Origin: Lojkania enalia
Taxonomy: Eukaryota > Ascomycota > Dothideomycetes > Pleosporales
Assembly: GCA_010094045.1 (NCBI GenBank)
Contig: ML986580.1
Coordinates: 388,059 to 452,058 of the forward strand
Reading direction: 5' to 3'
Length of the DNA stretch: 64,000 nucleotides
In this document: piece after piece, positions 34,189 through 45,004 of the stretch
Numbering within the stretch: position 1 is the first letter of the stretch
Layout: each line of letters starts with the position of its first letter
Program-made: the position numbers and the translations under genes
The notes under the pieces: generated by a model
What the model saw: the letters and a program-made list of their open reading frames with translations, nothing else
Told to the model about the DNA's origin: nothing
Database searches by the model: none

Positions 34189-35398
34189 CCAGTCGTCCGC
34201 GCTCCCCAGACCAGCTGCGCCCGTCGACAAGCTCTTGCTCTCGAATCCGTACACACCTCCTAGATCCGACCCTCCGTATTCCCCCCAGCAGTATGGACCA
34301 TCGATATCACCTCGCTCGGACTTCGATAGTAGAGGGCCACCAAGGCGACTGACAGAGCAACGCTATCCTTATGAAGAACCTCGCCCCGTGCATCACCCCC
34401 ATCATGAGCAGCCGTATGCGTCCCTTGCATCTCCAGTGGAACCGTCACAGCAAAAAGCATATGCCCCTCTCCCGTCCCCCAGCTACACGCCAAGTTATGC
34501 ATCAAGCAGCACGCCCTTCCGGGGATCTGTGGGTTCACACTCGCATTCGCATCGAGGATCTGTAACTGCATCTCTCGGCCCGCTCGCGTTCCCAGAACCT
34601 CCCACAACAGGTCCCCCGCCCCGGCAGGAGCCTAGAACATTCCCGTTACCTGGATCAATTCCACAGCCAGTATTAAATGAGAAACTGTAAGTATGCCGCC
34701 GTGTCTAGACGGGGAAATGGAATCTGGGGCTGATTGATGACAGGAATCTTAACTACGAACTTCGCGTACGGCAACAGCCAATCGCTGCGCGAGCGTGTGG
34801 TTTTGGTGAAAGAGATCGAAGAGTGATCGACCCTCCGCCAATAATTCAGCTTCTTGTTACGGATCCAAAGACGGGCGTTGCAGAGCAAGAGGAGCTGCGC
34901 TATTCATTGAATGTGGTGCACTGCACGCTCTGGAATGCGGACGGAACGAATGAAGAGACGGCGCTTATTCAGCCTGATCGACGGACGACACGGAGATTGA
35001 TGGGACAGCTAGTGGCATCTCCATCGGTTGCAAAGGACGAGCATGATGTCGAGGGATGCTTCTTTTGTTTCCCGGATCTTTCTTGCCGCACGCATGGTAG
35101 ATACCGCCTCCGATTTATCTTAATGCGCATCGACCCAGTGAACTTGCACGTTGGAGGATTTTCACCTATTCTCACGGAGGTGCTGAGTGACGTCTTCACC
35201 GTTTACACGGCTAAGGACTTTCCTGGTATGCGGCCGAGTAGCGCGTTAACTCGCGCATTGAAGCTGCAAGGGTGTAATATTCAAGTAAAGAAAGGCAACG
35301 AGAAAGCTTTAGCTCGAAAACGTTTGACGGCCAGCCAAGAACACGAAAACGACGACGATGACGACCCATTAGGCAAAAGGCGGCGCAAGGAGTTATAG
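33878..35398 (+). CDS. velC: Velvet-domain regulator VelC
   Basis: Velvet proteins are fungal DNA-binding regulators of sexual and asexual development and secondary metabolism. Two exons, 33878-34686 and 34744-35398, encode 487 aa. The intron starts GTAAGT and ends GACAG. The velvet domain begins at the junction (residues about 272-455): ELRVRQQPIAARACGFGERDRR, then VIDPPPIIQL, LMGQLVASP, EGCFFCFPDLS, YRLRF and DVFTVYTAKDFPGM. The LVASP plus GCFFxFPDLS pattern and the RVIDPPP block resemble VelC more than VosA, VelB or VeA. The N-terminal 265 residues are Pro-rich with a polyGln tract. The C-terminus ends in an acidic run followed by GKRRRKEL, a possible nuclear localisation signal. The ATG at 33947 is an alternative start. 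A 26-nt T-run follows the stop. Confidence 0.88.
34156..34189 (+). repeat. CAG trinucleotide repeat in velC (polyGln)
   Basis: About ten CAG units, directly preceded by a CCG/CCGCCG tract, encode PPPP followed by Gln residues. It is a length-variable microsatellite inside the disordered N-terminal part of VelC. Confidence 0.85.
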
Positions 35399-35400
35399 CC

Positions 35401-35426
35401 TTTTTTTTTTTTTTTTTTTTTTTTTT
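35401..35426 (+). repeat. 26-nt T homopolymer just after velC stop
   Basis: The run starts three bases after the TAG stop codon. It could be part of the 3'UTR or an insertion-prone homopolymer. It is too long to be a simple polyadenylation signal. Confidence 0.7.
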
Positions 35427-36213
35427 CAATCTCCGCCTCAGCCGACTTGATGGCAGTTTTTTATTTTTTGAGGGGTTCGCTGCAGTGATGTTCTTAACTG
35501 GACATGTATTTGATCCTAGAAGCAATGGGCGGCATCATTGATATTCTGGATATCTGAGAGCATGTTTCCAGATATCAATTGGCATATTCACGACCGGATG
35601 AACGATTTCATTTGACGTTTTACTAAGGGGGAGGGTGGGGCGCCTGCGCAGATCTGTACATGATAAGGAGTTTGTGATTTCTAGGAGTGGCGGTCACGTT
35701 GTAATGCATTTTGGAAAGAGAAAGAACAAAGTTAGCAGAGCATTGAAGCATGATACCAGCTGATAGCCTTAAACAGACCCATAGCATGTGGAATAATACA
35801 GAATCCCCAGAGTTCCCCAAGCTGGTTTGGTTGGGTGCAAATGGAAAGTCAGTCTTTTGGCCAGATACAAAGATTCAGGAAGAGAGGTTCGATGTTCTTG
35901 GGGGCTGGCGCTGGACGTTGAGCTGCTCCGGGAGCCCCTAGAGACTCGATCGGTATTATATGGAGTTTAGAATGGCGAAACCAATTTTTTATGGCAGAAA
36001 GTGATGGGGTGAGGTTGAAATTGACTGTGGGCAAAGGATGATGGTCCCAAGCCTCGTATTTTAGTGCCGCTCGGTCTCGAGGCAGTGGCCCCGCTACGCG
36101 AGTCGGCGCTACCGATCAAGAAACATTTTTCTTTGAGCCACTCGCTCACAGCCGCCTTTTCCTCCTTCCCCTTCCCCACTCCCAGCACCGGCACTGCAAG
36201 CAACCAACCCGCC
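35427..36213. other. Intergenic region, presumed CTP synthase promoter
   Basis: Spacer between velC and CTP synthase. It holds a small inverted repeat (GATATCTG...CAGATATC, around 35546-35577) and a C/T-rich stretch just before the ATG at 36214. There is no gene. Confidence 0.45.
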
Positions 36214-38313
36214 ATGAAGTACGTGCTTGTATCCGGAGGTGTTATCAGTGGCGTGGGGAAGGTAAGCTGAAGCTCATATTTCTGCCAGTGTAGGCTGATT
36301 CGGGACGGTAGGGCATCATAGGTATGCGGCTATGCGATTGCACGCTCAAGCGGTAATTTGGGCGTTAACACGCGTCGACAGCCTCTTCGACTGGTCTTCT
36401 ACTTAAGACTATCGGATTGAAGATATGTAGCCCCATTTGACGCGTGCATAGCCCCCCGAAGCTAACCTAGAAGCACGTCTCATCCATCAAAGTAGATCCT
36501 TATCTCAATGTCGACGCGGGGACCATGAACCCGAAGGAGTACGGCAATCAACTTGCCCGTCCTCTGTACCCAATGTTAATGACTACCTGTATAGGCATGG
36601 CGAAGTATTCGTCCTCTCCGACGGCGGCGAAGTTGATCTCGACCTCGGGAACTACGAGCGTTACCTCAACATCACCCTGACACGCGAGAACAACATCACG
36701 ACTGGTAAAATTTATCAGCATGTAATCGAGCGTGAGCGACGCGGCGACTATCTAGGCAAGACAGTGCAGGTAGTTCCGCATATCACAGACGCGATCCAGG
36801 AATGGATTGAGCGTGTTGCGACGATACCGGTCGACGACACCAATGAGAAGCCAGATGTCTGCATAATCGAGCTTGGAGGTACAGTCGGCGATATTGAGAG
36901 CATGCCATTCGTCGAGGCCATGACGTCGCTGCGACGGCGCGCGGGGAAGAATAACTTCCTCCAGATCCATGTCTCATATGTGCCCGTTATCCACGGGGAG
37001 CAGAAGACCAAGCCCACGCAACAAGCTATCAAAGCTGTCAGGAGCGCTGGATTGATACCTGACCTAGTAAATCCCCTCGTATTCCCCGTACATGTGAAGG
37101 CAGTGGCAGACTAACGAATTGGTGAACTCGATAGATCGCCTGCCGCTGCGAGCGCGTCCTCGAGCATACAGCTGTCGAGAAGATCGCCCACTTCTGCCAG
37201 GTCGACCTAAACCAAGTCCTCGTCGTAAAGGACATGCCCTCTATCTACCAAGTGCCACTCCTCCTCGAACAGCAAGGCCTCATCTCCTCCCTCCGAGATA
37301 TACTCGATCTCCAGAAACTTACAATTTCCCCCGCACTCCTAAGCCAAGGCCGCCGCACATGGACGCAGTGGAAATCGCTCACGACAGGCCAAGAGCAGTT
37401 CTACGACAGCGTGACCATCGTCCTGGTAGGCAAATATGTCGAGCTCCACGACTCGTACCTCTCCGTCATCAAATCGCTCGAGCACAGCGCCATGCGCTGC
37501 CGCCGGAAACTCGATCTCCAGTGGGTCGACGCGGAGCACCTCGAGTCCTCGGCCCGGGACTCGGACCCAGCAAAGTTCCACAAGGCTTGGCACGCTGTGT
37601 GCACGGCGTCAGGCATCCTGGTTCCCGGCGGGTTTGGGCGCCGCGGGACGGAGGGCATGATCGCAGCGGCGAAGTGGGCACGCGAGAACAAGACGCCGTA
37701 CCTAGGCATCTGCTTAGGGATGCAGATCGCTGTGATTGAGTACGCGCGCAACGTCATGGGCATTCAGGGCGCGACATCGGAGGAGTTCAATACCGCGGCC
37801 GAGCACAAGGTCATTATGTTCATGCCCGAGGTCGACAAGCGCACCATGGGCGCCACCATGCGCCTCGGCCTCCGCCCAACCCTCTTTCAGGCCGGCTCCG
37901 ACTGGTCCCGCCTGCGCGCCCTCTACGCCGGCAAAAATGAGATCTTGGAGCGCCATCGCCATCGCTATGAAGTGAACCCTGCGTACATTGATAGTTTGGA
38001 GCAGGCCGGCTTGTCTTTCATTGGGAAGGATGAAAAGGCTGAGCGTATGGAGGTCGTGGAGATTAGGGACCATCCCTGGTTCGTCGCCGTCCAGTTCCAT
38101 CCCGAGTACCTCTCCCGCGTCCTCGATCCTAGTCGGCCCTATCTGGGCTTTGTGGCAGCTAGCGCGGGGCTGTTGGAGAGTATTACTAGGGATTATGGGA
38201 ATGCCGGTGTAAGTGCTAATGCGAATGGGAACGGGAATAATGGGAATGGGGTTCCAATGGTGAATGGTGTGCATGAAGGGCTGAAGGTTAATGGGGAGAC
38301 GGGCCTTTTTTGA
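36214..38313 (+). CDS. URA7: CTP synthase (glutamine-hydrolysing)
   Basis: Converts UTP, ATP and glutamine to CTP in the cytosol. My best model has six exons: 36214-36261, 36312-36321 (10 nt), 36382-36422, 36477-36538, 36595-37066 and 37135-38313, giving 603 aa. The synthetase half reads [62 protein letters not shown] and [10 protein letters not shown]. The GATase half has GICLGMQ with nucleophile Cys404 and HPE at about 533-535. Joining exon 3 to exon 4 in the conserved frame needs an ATATGT...AC intron (36423-36476). The canonical GT-AG alternative (36427-36492) stays in frame but removes VSSIK, including a Lys conserved from bacteria to yeast. The tail is Asn/Gly-rich. It converges with the kinesin gene. 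Confidence 0.93.
36423..36476 (+). other. Candidate AT-AC intron in the CTP synthase gene
   Basis: 54 nt, from ATATGTAGCC to AGAAGCAC, with a GCTAACC branch-like motif at 36461-36467 about ten bases before the end. Removing it joins GLK to VSSIKVDPY with no gap relative to the universal GLxVTxxKxDPY pattern. The donor ATATGT is the common fungal GTATGT with its first base changed, and the end is AC, which is the U2-type AT-AC combination. It is not the U12 ATATCC donor. A GT-AG alternative exists (see the CTP synthase entry). Confidence 0.55.
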
Positions 38314-38896
38314 GCGCGTTCTTAGCTAGATACTTGATGGCAGATAGTGAGTTTAGTGCTGATAAGGGATGGGTGGATATCTGGATTATCTAAGATGATA
38401 TTTACTGAGTATTGGAGAGAAGAGATGGGGCTTGGGCTTGGATATGGCGTTCTGAGGCTTAGGTTTTCATCTCTTTCCCATATCAATGACCCCGGCCTCA
38501 ATCCCGCATACATATATCGCTAGATTAATAGTCATCCACAGCTCGAATCTCGTAGATGCGTATGTTGCGGTATAGAAAAACGAACATGTACTACGGGACA
38601 AGAGGGGGGTGGGCGGGTGTGCAAATGATAGGATATGATTTCGAAGTTTCCGGAATACAAGTAGACGTCAAACTGCTGTTCATATACCATCCAACCAGCC
38701 AATACACCAGAAACAGACTATGCAATGCACAAACACCGCCAAGGAACGGAAACATCACATCCTTCCCCGCTTCCTTCACTGTCCAACATCCTCACCCTCC
38801 ACTTGCGAAAGCCCCCAACCCCCCAACATACTCCTACCCCAAACACGCGCACATCCAACATTCTCCCCTAAACCGAACAATCTAGCAACCCCCACC
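38314..38896. other. Convergent intergenic region
   Basis: 3' spacer between CTP synthase (plus) and kinesin-14 (minus). No gene or clear terminator hairpin is seen. Confidence 0.4.
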
Positions 38897-41800
38897 TCAA
38901 TCCCTAGTTTTTGTCTGTTTCCTTGCCGTCCCGATATGCGTATTATGCACCTTCGTTGCAAACTTGAGGCTCGTGATCGTCTCCTGCAAATGTGCCTGCA
39001 GAGGCGAGACCATGACGAACATAAGCGTCTTGCTGTTTCCGCCGAGAGAGTATTGGAGCAAGTAGGTCAACTGGACATCTTATCGTTAGCTATCATTCTC
39101 ATCCTCGCCCCAATTCTCAATGATCAATTAGGAGGGAGAGTGAAAATTGATGTAAAGTCATTAGAGTGCTTACCTTGGAGTTCCGGTAGGGGATATGCGC
39201 GCCCTCCTTCATGGACCCGAGCGCGTTGATGACGTCCCCCAGGCACGAGAGGCTCTTATTAATGTTCTGCGTCTCTTTCAGTCGCACGCCTTCGGCCTTT
39301 GAATGTTCTAGCCTCTCGCTACCCGCGAGGTCGACTAGGTTCAATGTGCCCTCACTGCGCTCGCCCGTGATGCCGTTCTCGCCCACAAGCTTGAGAATGA
39401 AGACTGAGTGCGATCGCGAGGAGCGCGAATTCGCCTTGGTTGCCGCCACGCTTCTATTCTTGTCTGCAGTCTTGAGAATCTCTTCGACGCGGGATGGACT
39501 GTCGAGAACGACGGACACAGTGTTCTCGAGCATGGTTGACTTCTTCACGGTGTCGTGTCGAACTTCAACTTTCTTCTTATCGAGGTCTTCGGCTCGACCA
39601 AGCAGGTCGTTATACGTTTCGTTGTAGACTTCAACGAAAGAACCTTCCATCCTGTATCGCCAGCCCTTCTCTTCGAGCCTGGTTGCCTCGGCATAGATCT
39701 GAGCAGTAGCACGCGGGATCATGCCGTCGGCAGAGGACATGGTGTATGTTTTTCCGGAGCCCGTCTGGCCATAGCAGAAGATACAGACGTTGTAACCATC
39801 TAGAGCACTTTGGACAAGCTGGCTGATCTCCTCAAAGATCTCGCTGTTCTGGGATGTAGGGCCAAAGACATGGTCAAAGGAGTAGGAGTAATTCTGAGTG
39901 GTGACGTTGCCCAAGGCTGTTTGCTTCTCTGGACCTTGTACGACGACTTCTTTACTATCCATATCAGCATCTGGAAATGCAATCTTGGCCAGTTCCACTT
40001 CATCGGCATAACTAGGCCGCACTCGGCACATGACTCTTATGTTTCCCTTCAACTCTTGGACTTGGTTGTGTAGTTTACGGCGGAGAGTCTCTTCCTGGCG
40101 GAGCTTTTCACTGGCCTGTTCAGCAGCCTCAATGGCCTCTTGCATCCGGCGGTGCAGATCGTTGAAAGCCTGCGACTGTGCCTGACTATCCGACTCAAGG
40201 AAGTCGATCTTTGCTTTCATTGCCTTGTTCGAGGCTTCTAGAGTTAAATTGTGCGTGGTTGCTTCTGAGAGCTGGCTTTGAAGACCATTCTTCAGACTCC
40301 GCTCCCGATCGAGCTCCCCTTTTACAGTGGTCAGCTCTAGTCGGACATTTTGCACTTCGCGTTCCCTTGTGTCCGCCTCGAGACCAACATTCTTCATCTT
40401 CAAGGAGTACTCGGACTGCAACTCCTGTACCTCTCGACTCCTCCTGCTCTGCTCCTCTTCTACCTCGTTCTTTAACCTCTTCTGCATCTCAGCAAGCTCT
40501 TCACTATGCATCTTAAGAAGCTTGTCAATTTGCGCCTCAAAATCCTTTCGGACTTTATCCGCCGCTTCTTCGTTGTCTTTGCGTGTCCGATCACAGTCTT
40601 TCCGGTATCGGTCTTGTAAGTCATCTATTTCATTGCGGTGTTTCCGGCGCATATCGTCAACTTCGAAACTATGATTTCGTCGCACAGTCTCCAATTCTGT
40701 GTTTGCAGACGCCATATAGTTCTTGGCGTCTTTGAGATCTGATCTCAGTTCTTCGTTGAGGGCCATAAGCTGCGTGCGAATAGCCTCTAATTCGTTAACT
40801 ACCAGAGTATATAGTTAGTCACCTGGGATCTGCTAGATATAGATCCAAGCGCTCCTAGACAGCAAATACTTAGCGAACAGTCTGAACGCACCTCTGGTCT
40901 GCAGCATCTTAATAGACTCCTTCAAATCACTAGCTTGAGAGGTTTCTCCTTCCATTTTCTGTTTGAATGCTTGGAATTCTCGCTCCATGCTTTCCATCCG
41001 ACTCTCCGTATCGAAAACTGGAACACGGTCGTTAGTGAACCTATTCAAGAATGGAATTGCCGGAGGCGTAGTCGGCCTATTCCTAGGACGGGTTGGCGTA
41101 TGTGTCCCTAATCGTGAAGCTCGAACTTTCTGTGACGTAGGTGTAGCTCGGGGAAGAGATGAGTGAAAAGTTGACACATAGGAAATGACCGGGTCCTTGC
41201 CAGAAAGCTTTCCACGTCCAATACGGCGAGCGCAGCCTTCCATAGCCAAGGAGCCTAATGAAAGGCTCTTGAGGCCGTCTAAGACTTCATCGCTCTCGGT
41301 ATCGGTTGGGCCTTCAGAGCTCGGAACCACGGATGGAAGAAGAGAGAGAGATGGAGGAGTAGAGACAGAAGAAAATTGCCTCTTAGTAGAGGCCTCCGCG
41401 AGCAGTGGCCGGCCTTGGTAGCTCCGGTTCTTGGGTATTTTGATAGAATCCTGGCTGTCCTTGGGATTGGTGGAAATGAAAAAAGGATATGCACCTTTGC
41501 GTTCGAATCTTTGTTCCTCCTCGAGTTGAGGCACGGTTGACGCAGGACGTGAGCCTTGAAGGGATGACTTGCTCCGATTATGGCTGCCGTACGCAGACTT
41601 CGGCCTTGCCCCATTCGCTGTTTGAGGCCGACTCCCATAGCCAACGCTGCTGCTCATTGACGAGACTGAATTATGCCGTGACGGGTTGGCAGAAGGAACG
41701 CGAGATGTTGAAGCCGCAAATACACGCGTACTGTTTGCTGCCGCGGTCCTCACAACGCCGTTGACTGGGCGGTCGCTGGGAGGCGCGGCGGCCTTCGAGG

Positions 41801-42182
41801 GATATTCGCCGGCGCGTTCTTGCAGTGTTTTGCGTTTGGTGGGGGGTTCATGCACTATGCCTATCAGTACCTCTAATCATCTAATATGGCGAGCGCTCTC
41901 ACGGCCTGTGGGCTTATGCTTGATGCTTCCAACGGGCGGCCCCATCGTACCGCGTGAATTGGTGCCGGCATCTGTCAATTCGCTGAGGCCGTGGGATCTC
42001 GACGGGGAGGGGGGCAATTGGATCTTCGAAGGCGGTCTCAACCCAGATGACCTCGTCGGTGCCTATAATGCGAAATTCAAATCAGCTTGTTGCTCAATCA
42101 ATGCGTGAACCATCCCAGTAGTTGTTGTTGTACAAAAGACGGGTAGAAGAGAACCTACCTGGTTCTCCGTGGCGGTATCCAT
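38897..42182 (-). CDS. klpA: Kinesin-14, C-terminal minus-end motor (KlpA/Kar3 type)
   Basis: Minus-end-directed microtubule motor acting in spindle assembly and nuclear movement. Five exons, 42182-42159, 42062-41903, 41854-40892, 40798-39174 and 39070-38897, encode 981 aa. The introns have GTAGGT, GTGAGA, GTGCGT and GTAAGC donors and CTAAC-type branches in the last two. The N-terminal 330 residues are a basic, Ser/Pro-rich tail (microtubule-binding in this family). A long coiled coil follows. The motor is C-terminal (about 635-970) and begins with the kinesin-14 neck [15 protein letters not shown]. It has the P-loop [11 protein letters not shown], switch [10 protein letters not shown] and switch [12 protein letters not shown]. 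The last exon supplies [18 protein letters not shown]. The C-terminal motor position and the neck sequence make it kinesin-14. Confidence 0.93.
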
Positions 42183-42591
42183 ATTTCCAGTATCCAAGAC
42201 GTGTTCCAAAAGAGCAAACAAGATATCACCAGCGCATCGAGATATGCTAAGAAAGACACGGGAGCGCAATGTTGAGGCTGAAGATGTGGACTTGTGTATG
42301 TTTTGGTCTGTCGGTTGGAGTAAACACTCAGATCCCTGTCGCTGTGCCAGCCCAACTTCGGCTAGTCTGTGGCTCGTGCCCCGCTGTCTCCAATGGGTGT
42401 GGCACTAATTATGTACTGCTGTTAATATATATTTTATAGAAATTGGGAATTCATCGCTATAATATATCTCTGAAAATATCTAAAGTTTGCGCACTCATTC
42501 CATCGTTTCAAGCCATCTTAATAGAACGTACTGATTCCGATATTGTCCATGCTCCGCAACAGTGTGCAGGATGCACGCCTTCACTCCATCT
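42183..42591. other. Intergenic region between LOA1 and kinesin-14
   Basis: Kinesin-14 promoter side and LOA1 3' side; both genes are on the minus strand. A TATATATTTTATAG-like A+T-rich stretch lies near 42426-42440. No gene is seen. Confidence 0.4.
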
Positions 42592-43796
42592 CTACCGCCT
42601 TCTCTTCGTCCAGACTTTCACAAATTCAACCTTCTCTCTTACGCCTAACCCAACTCTCTTCACCCTTCCCAGCCGCGCCAGATCCTCACCAATGCGATCC
42701 AGCACCTTCTGCTCATCTACACCTACCACCCCCTCCTCATCCACCTCCTTGTGAATCTCATTCCTGAGATTCAGATTGTCAAATACGTTGGTATCTAACC
42801 CCGTAGCCAATGAGCTCCCCGCACCATTCGGTGAATCTAGACGCGGTGAATTGTATACGCTCCTTGCGATCCTGACACGCATGTAGTGCGTAGGCTTGGA
42901 CAGCAACTTCCAGAACCAGGAGAGATGGTTGCCTGGAGTAGGAGTGGTGATATCGCCTGGCGTGTAGCGAAGATTGACAGGATAGATCCGAGTGTTGGGG
43001 TCTGCGGTCAGCAAGCTAGGGCTTAATGGCAGGATCCCACGTCCATTTGTCGTGGTACACTCCGGGAAGACGCAGATTATAGATCTAGGGTTCTTCTTTT
43101 TAAGGTCTTTAAGGGTGACCAGCCTCTCCGGATTTGCCGGTACAATTATGGGCTTTGAAAACGCAAGAAGGATCGCATGGAAGAGGGATATAGGTTCAAC
43201 TTTCCGGGTCGAAGGGTAGGACCGCGTGAAGACTGGAGCGAAGATTCCGGCGAGGTATAACGGATCGAGCGGCGATGTAAAAGACGACGCAATGATCGTA
43301 CCGGGATGCGGTAAGTGGTCTGGCGACACTGCAAGTTGCCTATAGTGTATAATTCTCAGCTAACATGTCCTTCTCTGAATATTTATAAACTCAATGGAAG
43401 GATGTGGTGTCCTCTCGACCGGAATAAAGCGGTTCGGTATGGACGTACCCTCTCTTAACACCATCGACTTGTAAATCAACCCACCACACGCCCGGTATAG
43501 CCAGCAGGAGCCAGAGAACACATTTCCGTATGAACGACCCTACCGGCAGCCACTCAAGGACCACAAAGTAAAAGGCAGAGAGAAATAAGACGGCGGGCAC
43601 GCGAACCGCGAAGAGGAGGGCGTGGATGGGTCCCCACAGAACGCCGGCCGGTGGGGTGGGAACGGGTAGGAAGGGCGCAATAGCAGTACCTTTAGTTGCA
43701 GAGCGTCAGCTTGTTGGCCCTAATAGCTTATGTATGATGATGTATCACCGAGGTGTGATTCGGACCTTTGTCGCGAAATTGCGAGTACTTCTCCAT
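42592..43796 (-). CDS. LOA1: Lysophosphatidic acid acyltransferase Loa1/Vps66 type (PlsC family)
   Basis: In yeast this protein acylates lysophosphatidic acid at the ER and lipid droplets and affects vacuolar sorting. Three exons, 43796-43766, 43689-43449 and 43339-42592, encode 339 aa. The N-terminus MEKYSQFRDKGTAIAPFLP is characteristic of this family and is produced only by splicing intron 1 (GTCCGA donor, CTAAAG acceptor). Two hydrophobic stretches (PAVLFLSAFYFVVLEWLP and CVLWLLLAIPGVWW) follow. The acyltransferase region has IIASSFTSPLDPLYL and FPECTTTNGRGILPL. At the H-x4-D site of typical acyltransferases the histidine position is not His (SFTSPLD). The C-terminus is basic. The neighbouring gene upstream is the Psr1-like phosphatase, on the same strand. 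Confidence 0.82.
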
Positions 43797-45004
43797 GGTG
43801 TTGCTAATGGAGACGAGGTGCTACCGGTCCATGGATGGGTTTGGCAAAGCCCTGTTGCCAGCTGATAGACAACTTCCTAATCGTGACAGCTGCAGGGTGG
43901 GCGCGGCTATCTATTTAAGACAGTGCTGCCTTTGTCGAATCCTATTGAACCTGTAGGCGATATTTGGCGAGCATGTGAAATCAAAGACGCCAAGGCTTGT
44001 GTACCTTGCTCAATCCGTCTTCTACTCCGGGCCGCATCCCCACCGGATGCGTGAAGCTACTTGCAAGGGTTCAAATCAAAACATGGTTAACGGCAGCTGA
44101 CAGATTGACAACTACCCATTGAATTTAACATTTTCCATCACGAAGAGCGTCAAAAATTCTCCTGGGGATTTGTAGTTTGGTATGTATTGCTCTACCTCAA
44201 CCCAGTATCCACTGCTCTCCTAAATTCGGTACAATTCCATCTCAGCACAAGTCTTCACACGGTCTTCTGATGAAGAATAAAAAGTAAGCCCCCGAACAAA
44301 TGAAAAACCGACGGTTAAGGAAAGAAGCCCGCCTCCTGCATCTGCACTATGCTAGACACAGCGAGCACCCGCGCACGCTCCAGCGGCGTCCCGGAAAGAA
44401 AAGGCGATGATGAACTGCTCCCGCCAGAAATGCTATACCAAGTTTTGGAAAGGTCAAAGGTGTAGTTGAAAGGGGTTGTATACATAGGAAAGGTGATGGG
44501 TACTAAGTCTTCCATGTTAGGCGGAAGTAACAGAATATACCAAAATTAAGATCCATCCACGCCATTCCGCGCTGGCGGCTCCAGGTCCTGCTCTTATCGC
44601 GGCCATCTCTTTTAAGAATAAGAATCCTCCGTATCCGGGTGACATGAATGTATCAGGCGGGTACTTTTGTATAGACAACACAATCTGCGCGATTTCGGCG
44701 TCGTAGCTCGAGAAACAGTAGGTGTGGGACGAATGAAGAGAGGTCGAGACAAGACATAAACAGCTTCAGAGGCCAAGAAGCAGAAAGCAAAATGCTATTC
44801 TCCAACTAATCCCAGAGAAGACTGCCGCAGCGCCCGCTCGTATGCAGATTACAAATTGATTACAAAGTACACTCTAAAAGCTAGGGAATGCTTTCTTCCG
44901 AATTGAATGGGTATACCCGATGATTGGGCGGATCGAACATTTGAACAAGGGCGCAGACGTTGGACTAAGTATGTCGGTTCCAAGACGGTTGGGACGCTCT
45001 ATCT
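43797..45004. other. Intergenic region with a doubtful small reading frame
   Basis: 1.2 kb between LOA1 and the Psr1-like phosphatase, both on the minus strand. A minus-strand frame at 44315-44515 (66 codons, METs at 44515) and an overlapping frame that continues upstream to about 44760 could be joined by a 40-nt GTATAT...TTAG intron. The two frames are not in matching phase, and neither has a recognised family. I do not call a gene here. Confidence 0.35.

Noticed and set aside
36064..36270. Upstream in-frame extension of CTP synthase from a non-ATG start at 36064
   Set aside because: The conserved enzyme starts at MKYVLVSGG (36214). The extension is low-complexity leader.
44050..44100. GGTTCAAATC resembling a tRNA T-loop
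   Set aside because: No complementary acceptor stem, D-arm or anticodon arm could be found around it.
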